Shown: piece by piece, positions 1-8,596 of the stretch | How the letters are laid out: every line of letters starts with the position of its first letter | Numbering within the stretch: the stretch's first letter is position 1 | NCBI RefSeq assembly: GCF_014655955.1 | Contig: NZ_BNBO01000004.1 | Location: forward strand, 243,840-307,839 | Direction: 5' to 3' | Length of the DNA stretch: 64,000 nucleotides | Source: Kitasatospora indigofera | Lineage (GTDB): Bacteria > Actinomycetota > Actinomycetes > Streptomycetales > Streptomycetaceae | Position numbers and translations under genes: made by a program | The notes under the pieces: generated by a model | The model's database searches: none | Seen by the model: the letters and a program-made list of their open reading frames with translations, nothing else | What the model was told of the DNA's origin: nothing

Positions 1-78
1 GTGGTGCCCGGCCTGCCCGGGACCAAGACCCTGACCGGTGACTTCACCTCGGTCGTCGACCGGTACCGAGGACAGTAG
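1..78 (+). CDS. TadE-like pilus protein, C-terminal end only
   Basis: Only the last 25 codons are in the window, open at the left edge and ending with TAG. The tail has the pattern PGTKTLTGDFTSVVDRYRG, which resembles the C-terminus of actinobacterial TadE-like pseudopilins, small single-pass proteins of the Tad/Flp pilus system. The next gene, 36 bases downstream on the same strand, is also a TadE/TadG-type protein, which supports the assignment. The identification rests on a short fragment and on its neighbour. Confidence 0.55.
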   Translation: MVPGLPGTKTLTGDFTSVVDRYRGQ

Positions 79-114
79 ACAGAAGTGTGTAGCGCACGTG
101 GGGGTGGGGAAGCG

Positions 115-645
115 ATGCTCCGCAGACCGGAGAGACCGAGGAAGCCGGGGAGACCGGGTGGGCAGGCAGCTCAGGGCGAGCCGGGCCGCGGGCGGCCGGC
201 CCGGCCGTGGCGCGGCCGCCGCGGGAGCCGGCCGGACGCCGGCACCATCTCGCTGTTCGTCGCCGTCGTCGCCACGGGGTTCGTCAGCATCATCGGCGTG
301 GTGGTCGACGCCGGGGGCAGGCTGCGCGCGGTCGAGCGGACCGACGCCTGTGCCCAGGAGGCGGCCCGGGCGGCCGGCCAGCAGCTGGACGAGGCCGGCG
401 TCCTCCAGGGCGACGGCTTCAAGGTCCGCCAGGACTACGTCCAGCGGGCCGCCGACGCCTACCTGCGGACCTGCGGGCTCACCGGCAGCGTCGGGCTCGC
501 CGACGGCGGCACCAGGGTGGTGGTCACGGTGAACACCACCTACGAACCCGCCCTGCTCGACCTGGTGCCGTCCGGCGGCTGGGGGATCACGGGCAGGGGC
601 AGCGCACTCCTCGTCCACGGAGTCAAGGAAGCGGAGAACGGCTGA
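115..645 (+). CDS. TadE/TadG-like pilus assembly protein
   Basis: A 176-residue protein. After a basic, proline- and glycine-rich N-terminus (about residues 1-42) comes one hydrophobic segment starting AGTISLFVAVVATGFVSIIG, followed directly by VVVDAGGRLRAVERTDACAQEAARAAGQ. This layout, one membrane helix followed by an extended Ala-rich helix, is typical of TadE/TadG pseudopilin-like proteins. Residues are predicted to lie outside the membrane after the helix. I chose ATG 115, preceded by a G-rich ribosome-binding site (GGTGGGGA); an ATG at 85 lacks one. Its TGA overlaps the ATG of the next gene by one base, so the two are probably translationally coupled. Confidence 0.7.
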   Translation: MLRRPERPRKPGRPGGQAAQGEPGRGRPARPWRGRRGSRPDAGTISLFVAVVATGFVSIIGVVVDAGGRLRAVERTDACAQEAARAAGQQLDEAGVLQGDGFKVRQDYVQRAADAYLRTCGLTGSVGLADGGTRVVVTVNTTYEPALLDLVPSGGWGITGRGSALLVHGVKEAENG

Positions 646-3600
646 TGGCCGCGCCACGTGCCAAGAACCACGCCCGAACCGACCGCCGGGCCGAGTCCGG
701 CCGACGGCCGGCGCCCGCCCCGCGCGGCCGACGCCGCGGCGGCGTCGGAGCGGTGGCCGGCGCCCTCGTGGCGCTGCTCACCCTGGTCGCCCTGCTGGCC
801 GGCCTCCCGGCCCTGCTGCTGTACGGCACCGCGGCGGTCGCCGGGATGGGCGACCTCGCGCCCGACGGCCTCGGGCAGGCGCTGACCAGCCCCGACGACG
901 GCCGGCTGTTCCTCTGGCTGCTGGTCGTGGCCGGCTGGCTCGGCTGGGCCTGTTTCGCGTTCTCGGTCCTGCTGGAGATCCCGGCACAGCTGCGCGGCCG
1001 GATCGCCCGCCGGATCCCGGCCTTCGGCTGGAGCCAGCGGATCGCCGCCGGGCTGGTGGGCTCGGTGATCGCCCTGCTGCCGGTGGCCGGCTCGGCCTTC
1101 GCGGCCACCCCCGACCGGTCGCAGGCCGTGGTCTCCGCACCGCAGTTGACGGCCGGGCCGCAGTACGCGGCGCTGCCGGCCGCCCAGGCCGCCCCGGCCC
1201 TGGCGCCGGCCGCCGAGCCGCAGGCCGGGTACACCGTGCGGGACAGCCGGCCGGCCGACAGCCTCTGGTCCATCGCCGAGCGCCAGCTCGGCTCCGGCTC
1301 GCGCTGGACGGAGATCGCCAAGCTCAACGACGGCCGGGTGATGGACGATTCGGGCCTCCGGTTCGACGCGGACCGGCCGATCCAGCCCGGCTGGAAGCTG
1401 CTGATGCCCGCCGACGCCAAGCCGGACGAGCAGTCGCCGGCCCCCGCCCCGGCCCCGCCGGCCCCCGCGCAGCCGGCGGCGGAGGGCGCGCAGCCGGGCG
1501 GCGGGCGGCACGCGAAGGTCACCGTAGCCGAGGGGGACACCCTCTCCGCCATCGCGGAACGGGAGTTGGGGAGCGCCGAGGCCTGGCCGCAGCTCTTCGA
1601 GGCCAACAAGGGCGTACAGGCACCGGACGGTGAGCGGCTGAGCGACCCGGACGAGGTCGTGCCGGGGATGGTCCTGGCGGTGCCGGGCGTGCCCGAGCCG
1701 GCCCCGGCCCAGCCGCCCGCCCAGGCACCGGAGCCGCAGACCACGCCGACCCCGGCGCCGCCGGCCCCCGCAACCCCGGCCCCGACCGCCCCGGCGGCCG
1801 AGGCCCCACCGGCCCCGGCGCCCGCCACCGCGAGCCCCGCCGCCGAGGCCCCGGGTGCCCCGGCTCCGGCCCAGGCCCCGGCCACCGCCCAGGACCCGGA
1901 GAAGGCGCAGGCCCCCAGCGACGACTACAGCGTCGCCCTGGCCGCCTCGACGGTCAGCGTCCTGCTCGCCGCGATCATGATCGGCACGGTGGCCCGCCGC
2001 CGTGGCGGCCAGCAGCGCGCCCGCCGCCCGCGCCACCGGGTCGCCCTGCCCGCGGCCCCCGCCGCGGCCTTCGAGGCCGAACTGAAGGCCCGCCAGGACG
2101 CCACCGGGCTGGACCTGCTCAACCGCGCCCTGCGCACGATGGCCCGCAACACCGTCCGCTCCGGCAAGCGGCTGCCCGCCCTGGTGGCCGCCCGGGTCAC
2201 CCCCGGACGCACGGTCGAACTGCACCTCTCCGCCCCCGCCACCCCCATCGCGCCGTTCCGGGCCGCGCACGCCGCCAACGTCTGGTGGTGCCCGGAGGAC
2301 GCCTCCGACCTGCTCTCGGCCGGCCAGGCCGGCAAGACCGCCGCGCCCTACCCGGCGCTGGTCACCCTCGGCACGTCCCCGGACGGGTCGGTGGTGCTGG
2401 CGGACCTTGAGACCGTCCGGCTGCTGCACCTCTCGGGCCACCCCGACGACGCCCGCGACGTGCTGCGGACCCTCGCGCTCGAACTGGCCCACAGTCCGCT
2501 CGCCGACCGCCTGCACCTCCATCTCGTCGACCTCGCCGAGGAGTTGCCGATCTCCGGCCCGGCCGCGGAGCGGATCCACCGGCACCCGAGCCTGGAGGCC
2601 GCGCTGACGGCCCTCGGCCCGCGGACCGCCAAGGCGCGCGCCACGCTGGTGGCCGCCGAGGCCACCAGCCCCCGGGACGCCCGCAGCCGCGGCGCCGCCG
2701 ACGAGTCCTGGATCCCGGAGATCGTGCTCTGCGCCCAGCAGCCCGGCGGCAACATCCCCGCCGAACTGGGCCGGCTGCTCGACGCCCGGCCCCGGACCTG
2801 CGTTGCCGTGATCACCCGCGCCCCCGAGCGCGGCACCGGCCCGGTCGCCCGGTGGACCCTGCCGAGCACCGGCCAGACCACCCTGCCCGGGCTGCACCTC
2901 GGCCTGGAACTCCAGCGCCTGACCGGCCGGCAGTACGACCAGGTCTCGGAACTGCTGCGCTCCTCCTGCGACGAGACCCAGCACCCGGCGCCGGCCTGGA
3001 CGATCGACGGCCCCGGCATCGACCTCGAACCGACCGAACTGCCCGTGCCGGTACCGGTGCTGGTGGCCGTCGGGGCCGGCTCCGGCTCCGGCGAGGCCGC
3101 CGCGGGCCCGCGGCTGCTGGCCCGGGTGATCGGCACCGGCGTCAGCCCGTTCGCCGGCACCGACCCGGCCGCACCGCTCGCCGCCGCCCCTGCGCCGGCC
3201 GGTCCGTCGGCCGCCGTGCCGCCGGGGCCCGGCCAGGCCTTCGCGCCGCCCGGGCCGGGCCGGGCCTTCGGACCGGGCGCGCCCGGGCCCGTCCCCCCGG
3301 GGGCGGGCGGCCGGGCCGGGATCAACGGCCGGGGCCGCCGGGTGGTCAACGCCGGCCCCTCGGCCACCGGTGCGCCGGTGCCCGCCCAGGGTGAGACCCC
3401 GGTACCGGCCACCGGGCCCAGCTTCGACAAGACGCCCCCGGTCCAGCCGGTCCTCCCCGTGCAGCCCGCGGCCGCCGCGGCGCCGGCCGCTCCCGGTGCT
3501 CCGGTGCCCCCGGCGCAGCTGCCCGGCCCCGGGGCGTTCCCGGCCGCCGCACTGCCGCCCGCCGTGCCGACGGCCCCGGCCGGCCCGGACCCGGCCCCGG

Positions 3601-4535
3601 CACCCGAGCCCGAGCCGGTGCGCGAGCCCGTGACCACCCACGACCCGGCGCCCGCACCCGCCGCCTCCGAGCCGCACACCCCCGCGCGCCCGGCCCCCGG
3701 TTCCGTCCGCTCCGACGCCGACGACCTGCTCGCGATCCTCCGCTCGCCGGAGGCGCACGCCACCCGCACCGCGCCCCGGATCCGCCTGCTCGGCCCCGTC
3801 GACGTCCTCGGTGCCGCCGGCCCCGCCGAACCCGCCGCGCTGCTGCGGCTGACCGAACTGGCCGCCTACCTGGCGCTGCGCCCGGGCGCCGACCACACCG
3901 CCCTCGACCATGACCTGCACCCCGGCGCGGCCCACCTCGAACCGCACCCCGCGGGCGGCCACGGCGACGGCCCGAGCACTCCGCTGCCGGCCAAACTCGC
4001 CGACCTGGCGGCCTGGTTCGGCAGCTCGCCGGACGGCCGGGCCTTCCTGCGGACGGACACCGCCGAGGGGTACGCCTTCGCCCCGACGGTCACCTGCGAC
4101 TGGGACGAGTTCCGCAGCCTCTACCGCCGGGGGATGCGCAGCACCAGCGCCACCGCCGACGCGGCGCTCGCCCACGCGCTGGCCCTGGTCCGGGGCGCGC
4201 CGTTCGCCGAGGCGCCGCCGGCCGCCTTCGGCTGGGCGGAGGCGGAGCGGCAGGACATGATCGCCGCGATCGTCGACACCGCGCACGAACTCGCCGCCCG
4301 CCGCCTCCAGTACGGCGACCACCGCAGTGCCGAGGCAGCCGTCTTCCGGGGCCTGGCGGTCGCCCCGGACGTCGAACTCCTGCACCGGGACCTGTTCTAC
4401 GCGTACGCCTCGGCCGGCGCCCGCGACCAGCTGGTCCGCGCCGTCAACCGCCTCGACGCCCTCAGCCGCCGCACCGGCCGGGAGCTCGACGCCGACACGG
4501 TGGCGCTGCTCCGGGACCTGCTCTCCGGTTCGTGA
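645..4535 (+). CDS. LysM-domain membrane protein with C-terminal BTAD domain
   Basis: A 1296-residue fusion protein. The N-terminal part has three hydrophobic segments (about residues 33-60, 86-110 and 132-155). Two LysM-like modules follow, near 195-262 (DSLWSIAERQLG) and 288-350 (DTLSAIAERELG), separated by Pro/Ala linkers. A fourth membrane segment lies near 428-447 (VSVLLAAIMIGTVARRR). A globular middle and a long Pro/Ala/Gly linker lead to a C-terminal bacterial transcriptional activator domain that begins at RIRLLGPVDV and has TPR-like helices. LysM modules normally bind peptidoglycan; BTAD domains are known from SARP-type regulators. Neighbours suggest a role with the Tad pilus. The start overlaps the preceding stop (TGATG). 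The true function is unknown. Confidence 0.75.
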   Translation: MAAPRAKNHARTDRRAESGRRPAPAPRGRRRGGVGAVAGALVALLTLVALLAGLPALLLYGTAAVAGMGDLAPDGLGQALTSPDDGRLFLWLLVVAGWLGWACFAFSVLLEIPAQLRGRIARRIPAFGWSQRIAAGLVGSVIALLPVAGSAFAATPDRSQAVVSAPQLTAGPQYAALPAAQAAPALAPAAEPQAGYTVRDSRPADSLWSIAERQLGSGSRWTEIAKLNDGRVMDDSGLRFDADRPIQPGWKLLMPADAKPDEQSPAPAPAPPAPAQPAAEGAQPGGGRHAKVTVAEGDTLSAIAERELGSAEAWPQLFEANKGVQAPDGERLSDPDEVVPGMVLAVPGVPEPAPAQPPAQAPEPQTTPTPAPPAPATPAPTAPAAEAPPAPAPATASPAAEAPGAPAPAQAPATAQDPEKAQAPSDDYSVALAASTVSVLLAAIMIGTVARRRGGQQRARRPRHRVALPAAPAAAFEAELKARQDATGLDLLNRALRTMARNTVRSGKRLPALVAARVTPGRTVELHLSAPATPIAPFRAAHAANVWWCPEDASDLLSAGQAGKTAAPYPALVTLGTSPDGSVVLADLETVRLLHLSGHPDDARDVLRTLALELAHSPLADRLHLHLVDLAEELPISGPAAERIHRHPSLEAALTALGPRTAKARATLVAAEATSPRDARSRGAADESWIPEIVLCAQQPGGNIPAELGRLLDARPRTCVAVITRAPERGTGPVARWTLPSTGQTTLPGLHLGLELQRLTGRQYDQVSELLRSSCDETQHPAPAWTIDGPGIDLEPTELPVPVPVLVAVGAGSGSGEAAAGPRLLARVIGTGVSPFAGTDPAAPLAAAPAPAGPSAAVPPGPGQAFAPPGPGRAFGPGAPGPVPPGAGGRAGINGRGRRVVNAGPSATGAPVPAQGETPVPATGPSFDKTPPVQPVLPVQPAAAAAPAAPGAPVPPAQLPGPGAFPAAALPPAVPTAPAGPDPAPAPEPEPVREPVTTHDPAPAPAASEPHTPARPAPGSVRSDADDLLAILRSPEAHATRTAPRIRLLGPVDVLGAAGPAEPAALLRLTELAAYLALRPGADHTALDHDLHPGAAHLEPHPAGGHGDGPSTPLPAKLADLAAWFGSSPDGRAFLRTDTAEGYAFAPTVTCDWDEFRSLYRRGMRSTSATADAALAHALALVRGAPFAEAPPAAFGWAEAERQDMIAAIVDTAHELAARRLQYGDHRSAEAAVFRGLAVAPDVELLHRDLFYAYASAGARDQLVRAVNRLDALSRRTGRELDADTVALLRDLLSGS

Positions 4536-4560
4536 CGGCCCGTCGGCCGGGGCGGCCGGG

Positions 4561-4592
4561 GGCGGCGGGGAGCGGCACGCTCCCCGGCCGCC
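4561..4592 (+). terminator. Hairpin after the LysM-BTAD gene
   Basis: An inverted repeat with a 13-bp stem (GGCGGC plus GGGGAGC pairing with GCTCCCC plus GCCGCC, one bulged G) and a GGCAC loop, 25 bases after the stop codon. No T-run follows, as is common for streptomycete terminators. Confidence 0.55.
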
Positions 4593-4650
4593 CTCCGCTC
4601 CCGGCCGGCCGGGTCGTCGGCGTCGGTCCGGCTCTGAGAGGGTCGTGCGC

Positions 4651-5229
4651 ATGACCGACACCACCACCACCGCACGCGTCGTCACCGATGTGCTCCAGCC
4701 CCGGAACGTCCTGCTCGCCGGGATGCCCGCCATCGGCCTGGCGGCGGCCGGGGACTGGACGGGCGTCCCGTGGGGTCTGCTCGGTGCGCTCTGCGCGGGG
4801 ATCGTGCCGGCCTCCTACATCGAGTGGGAGCGCAGACGGGGCACCTGGGGCGACCGCCATGTGGTCGACCGGACCCAGCGGGCACCGATCTTCCTGGTCA
4901 TCCTCGGTTCGATCGGCGCCGGGGCCGCGCTGATGACCGTCGGCGGCGCGCCCGGCGGGATCCTGGTCGCGATGCTGGCGCTCTGGGCGATGACCGTCCT
5001 GCTGCTGGCGGTGAACACCGTCTGGAAGATCAGCGTGGACTGCGCGGTGGCCTCCGCCGTGGCCGGGATGCTGGCCGTCGTCCACTCGCCCTGGTGGCTG
5101 GCCGGGTACGCGGTGGTCGCCGTGGTCTGCTGGACCAGGGTGGCGCTGGGGTACCACACGGTCGCCCAGACGGTGGCCGGCACGGGGCTGGGCGCGGCGG
5201 CCGCCGGTGCGGCGCTCGGGCTGCTCTGA
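4651..5229 (+). CDS. PAP2-like integral membrane protein, possibly inactive
   Basis: A 192-residue, mostly hydrophobic protein with about five membrane helices. Near the C-terminus it has TRVALGYHTVAQTVAG, which matches the third motif of actinobacterial PAP2-type phosphatases (R-x-LG-x-HT-x-x-Q-x-x-AG). The second motif normally reads KIS-x-H-x-A; here it reads KISVDCAVAS, with Asp (GAC) where His (CAC) is expected, a one-base difference. If the family assignment is right, a catalytic residue is missing, so this may be a lipid-binding or otherwise altered member. The ATG at 4651 is used; the upstream reading frame looks non-coding. Confidence 0.5.
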   Translation: MTDTTTTARVVTDVLQPRNVLLAGMPAIGLAAAGDWTGVPWGLLGALCAGIVPASYIEWERRRGTWGDRHVVDRTQRAPIFLVILGSIGAGAALMTVGGAPGGILVAMLALWAMTVLLLAVNTVWKISVDCAVASAVAGMLAVVHSPWWLAGYAVVAVVCWTRVALGYHTVAQTVAGTGLGAAAAGAALGLL

Positions 5230-5508
5230 CGGCGCGTCCGTCCGTCCTGGCGTGCCGGCCTGCGCACTGCCGGACGGCCGAGGGGCCCACGCCCGGGTGA
5301 CCTCCTGGGCGCCCGCCCGGCCCCTCCGGGCCCCGGCCCACGGGACTCGGGGGCAACCCCGACCGTGCCCGGCCTGCGCCATCGCCCACCCGGCCTGGAT
5401 CGGGCGAGCCCGGACGCCGTAGGGTGGCGCAACGGGAGTGGTGGACGACCGGCACCACGGTGGACGGGCTGACGCCGCGGCAGCGGCGGGGCGGGGTGGT
5501 GACCAGCG

Positions 5509-8481
5509 GTGTCGGACGCAACAGTGATGCCCGGCGGTCCGGACGGTCCGGGAGACGGCGGCCCCTGGGCCGGCGGCCCGGCCTCCGTGGAGGAGACCAC
5601 GAGGATGCCGGCGTTCCCGGACGACGACGATTCGGCGATGGAGGAGACGGCCCGGATGCCCCGGATCGGCGTTGCCGGGCGGGAGCCCGCCGAGGCGCCG
5701 CCGGCCGCCGCGCAGGCCAACCCCTTCGACGCTCCCGGGCCCTTCGACGCCCGCAATCCCTTCGACGCACCGGGCCCCTTCGACGGGCCGGTCCGGACGA
5801 CCCGGCAGGGGGCGTTCGACCAGACGCCGGAGTCGGCCGGCGTCCCGGGCCAGTTCCAGCCGCAGCGGTTCACGCCGCAGCCGCAGTCTCCCCAGCCCCA
5901 GCCGGCGGCCCACAACGGTCCGTCCCAGGCCCAGGCCCCGCAGCCGGGCCTGCCGGGACAGGCCCCGCCGCCCCCGGCCGCACCGCCCGCCCAGCCCTCC
6001 ACCGGCTGGACGGTGACGATGCCGGTCATCAACCCGGCGTCGCTGCCGGGCCCGGCGGCCGCACCCGGTCCGGTACCCGTGCAGGGTCCCGTCCCGCCGG
6101 CCGGGCCCGTCCCCGCGCCGGGGCCGGTGACCGGCGTCCCCGCGCCCGCCCCGGCGGGCGGGCCGGTGGCCGCCCCCGCCCCCTGGCCGGGCGGGCCGGC
6201 GCCGGCGCCCGGTGGCCTCGGTGCCGCGCCGCGCGGCCGGATCCTCGTCGTCGAGGGCGGCTACGGCACGTCAGGCCGACGCCCCTGGGGGCGTGGTGGC
6301 GCGAACCAGGCACCCGTCCTGTCGGCGATGCTGGCCGCCGTGTCGCCGCAGATGCTGCTCGCGGCGGACGCCGTGGACGCCGTGCACCTGCCGGGGGCCA
6401 ACGACCCGCAGACCGTGCTCGCCCACCTGCGGGCCGCCTCCCGGCACCCCGGCCCGCTCCTGGTGCACCTCGGCGGCCACCTGGTGGCCGACAAGCGCGG
6501 CGGCCAGCTGTACCTGACGCTGCGTGACTCCAAGCCCGGCTCGGTCCGGCAGGACGGGCTGTCCTGGCAGGCCATCGCCGGCGAGCTGCAGCACCGCCCG
6601 CGCGACTGGCAGACCCTGGTGATCGCCGACCTGAGCGCCGACCAGCAGGCCTGGCCGCAGCTGCAGACCCAGATCTCCCCGCTCACCGACGGCATCCCGC
6701 TGTGGGCGGTGGTCAGCCCTGACCCGGAGCAGATCGGCACCTTCACCCGCGCCCTGATCGAGGCCCTGCACGGCGGCCGGCCCGGCGCCGACGCGGTGCT
6801 GGCGCCCGAGCAACTGCGCCAGCAGGTCTACTCGGTGCTGCGCCCGGACGTGGTGATCCTCAGCTCGCACGCCCCCGACCGGCCGGTGTTCCGCAACACC
6901 GCCCGCCGGACGGAGCACGCGCCGGTGATCGACGCGGTGGCCTATGAGGGCCCGCGCCCGGCCGCCGTCCAGCCGCGTCCGGCTGGCCGGCGGGACGCCC
7001 TCGTGCCGCCGCCCGCCGCCGGGGCGTCCCCGGTGTCCGGGCCGCCGCCCGCCGCCGGGGCGGCGCCGTCCGGTCCGCCGCCCGCGCCGACGGCCCGGGT
7101 GCGGCTCGACAAGCCGCTCCCGGAGCAGGCCGGCGTACCCGCGAGCACCCCCCGGGTCCTGCTGGACAAGCCCGGCACCGCGCCCGACGCGTCCGGCACC
7201 GGGGCCGGCCCGGCGGCCGGGCCGGTCGTCAGCCTCAGCAAGGGGGACGCCTCGCCGGTGGCCCCCGCCGGGGCCCGGCCGGTGACGCTCCGGAAGAGGA
7301 CCACCTGGACGCCCGAGGACGCCCCGGCCACGGCCGGTCCCGGTACGGACGGCCCTCCCACCGACGACCCTGCCACGGACCTGTCGGCCGCCGACGTCCC
7401 GGCGGCGGAAGCCCCGGCAGCGCAGGCCACCGTGCCGGCACCCGAGCCGTCGGCAGCCCCGGTGGCTGCCCGACCCGCCGAGGCCCCGCCGGTGGCGGAC
7501 GAGGCGCCCGAACCCGCCGCCCGCCCGGTCACCCTGGCGAAGCGCGGGCCCGGCGCCGTCCTGCTGGAGGCGCTGTCGGCCGCCGCCGGGCAGCCGCTCC
7601 CCGAGCCGGTGTCGCAGTCCGTGTCCGAGCCGGTGTCCGAGCCGCTCTCCGAGCCGGTGTCGCAGGCCGTGTCCGAGCCGAAGCCGAAGCCGGCGCCGGT
7701 GTCCGAGTCGAAGTCGGCGCCGCTCTCCGAGCCGGTGTCCGGGAGCGCCTCGCCCTGGGCCGCGGTGGCCGTCGACCCGGCGGCGACGGCTCAGCCGACC
7801 CTGACCGGGCTGGCCGTGCCCCCGCCCGAGCCCGCGGCGGCGCCGCAGAACTCGCTCTGGGGCAACCCGGCGCCCGAGGCCGCCCCCGCGCCCCCCGCCG
7901 GACCGGCCCCGACCGCGGCGGCACCTGCCGGGACCGCCGCCGGGCCCGAGAGCGGATCCGACGCCGGACCCACCGCCGGACCGGAGGCCGCGACCCAGGC
8001 CGCGACCGAGGCTGAGGCTGTCGCCGAGGACCGTCCGCCCCTGCCCGACGACTACCGCGAGGCGATCGGCCGGATCGTCCGGAGTGCCGAGGCCGGCGAG
8101 CACGCGGCCGCGGCCGAACTCGCCCTGGCACTGGAGGAGCGGACGGTGGAGGTGCACGGGCCGACGGCGGCACCGGTGCTTCAGGTCCGTCAGGTGCGGG
8201 CGCACGTGTCCCGGCTGGCGGGCCGGCCCGGCGAGGCCGCCGACCTGTACCGCGCGGTCGCCCTGGTGCTGCTGCGGGCCCAGGGCGCCGACCACCCGGA
8301 GACCCAGCAGGCCGCGACCAACGCCGAGGCCTGCTGGCGGGCCATCCCGGACCGCGCCGAGGCGCTCAAGGTGGCACCGGAGATCATCGAGCTCCGGGCC
8401 TACCTGCCGGGCCCGGACGGCCGCAAGCTGCGCGCCGCCGAGCGCTACCTGGCCCAGCTGGCCGCGTCGCCCGCCGGGTGA
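5509..8481 (+). CDS. Large proline-rich protein with possible degenerate caspase-like domain and helical repeats
   Basis: A 990-residue protein of unknown function with a GTG start. Residues 1-240 are Pro/Ala/Gln-rich and low in complexity. A compact domain follows, about 244-470: it begins GRILVVEGGYG, contains LLVHLGGHLVADKRGGQLYL and VIADLSADQQAWPQL, then PLWAVVSPDPEQIGTFTRALIEALH. The alternating strands with a GGH and an AD-L-S-AD turn resemble a caspase/CHAT-like fold in which the Cys is absent; that is my inference. A second low-complexity region includes SEPVSEP repeats near 700-745. Residues 850-990 are helical and TPR-like (ELALALEERTVEVHGPTAAP). No signal peptide is seen, so it is probably cytoplasmic. 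The 279 bases before it hold no clear gene. Confidence 0.5.
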   Translation: MSDATVMPGGPDGPGDGGPWAGGPASVEETTRMPAFPDDDDSAMEETARMPRIGVAGREPAEAPPAAAQANPFDAPGPFDARNPFDAPGPFDGPVRTTRQGAFDQTPESAGVPGQFQPQRFTPQPQSPQPQPAAHNGPSQAQAPQPGLPGQAPPPPAAPPAQPSTGWTVTMPVINPASLPGPAAAPGPVPVQGPVPPAGPVPAPGPVTGVPAPAPAGGPVAAPAPWPGGPAPAPGGLGAAPRGRILVVEGGYGTSGRRPWGRGGANQAPVLSAMLAAVSPQMLLAADAVDAVHLPGANDPQTVLAHLRAASRHPGPLLVHLGGHLVADKRGGQLYLTLRDSKPGSVRQDGLSWQAIAGELQHRPRDWQTLVIADLSADQQAWPQLQTQISPLTDGIPLWAVVSPDPEQIGTFTRALIEALHGGRPGADAVLAPEQLRQQVYSVLRPDVVILSSHAPDRPVFRNTARRTEHAPVIDAVAYEGPRPAAVQPRPAGRRDALVPPPAAGASPVSGPPPAAGAAPSGPPPAPTARVRLDKPLPEQAGVPASTPRVLLDKPGTAPDASGTGAGPAAGPVVSLSKGDASPVAPAGARPVTLRKRTTWTPEDAPATAGPGTDGPPTDDPATDLSAADVPAAEAPAAQATVPAPEPSAAPVAARPAEAPPVADEAPEPAARPVTLAKRGPGAVLLEALSAAAGQPLPEPVSQSVSEPVSEPLSEPVSQAVSEPKPKPAPVSESKSAPLSEPVSGSASPWAAVAVDPAATAQPTLTGLAVPPPEPAAAPQNSLWGNPAPEAAPAPPAGPAPTAAAPAGTAAGPESGSDAGPTAGPEAATQAATEAEAVAEDRPPLPDDYREAIGRIVRSAEAGEHAAAAELALALEERTVEVHGPTAAPVLQVRQVRAHVSRLAGRPGEAADLYRAVALVLLRAQGADHPETQQAATNAEACWRAIPDRAEALKVAPEIIELRAYLPGPDGRKLRAAERYLAQLAASPAG

Positions 8482-8482
8482 C

Positions 8483-8510
8483 GGGCGGGCCTGCCCCGGC
8501 CGGCCCGCCC
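8483..8510. terminator. Hairpin between convergent genes
   Basis: A perfect 9-bp stem (GGGCGGGCC pairing with GGCCCGCCC) with a 10-base loop, starting just after the stop codon at 8481 and lying between two convergent genes. It may serve either strand. Confidence 0.55.
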
Positions 8511-8596
8511 GCACGAGGGCCCGGCCGGGCGGCGCGGAGCCACCCGGCCGGGCCGGTCGTACGGTACGGGGGCCCGCCGTCCCGGGGCGGGCGGGG

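Noticed and set aside
540..4733. Very long open frame on the minus strand (about 1400 codons) opposite the LysM-BTAD gene
   Set aside because: High GC at third positions suppresses stops on the opposite strand. Its translation is Gly/Arg/Ala-rich and featureless, while the plus-strand frame has LysM and BTAD signatures.
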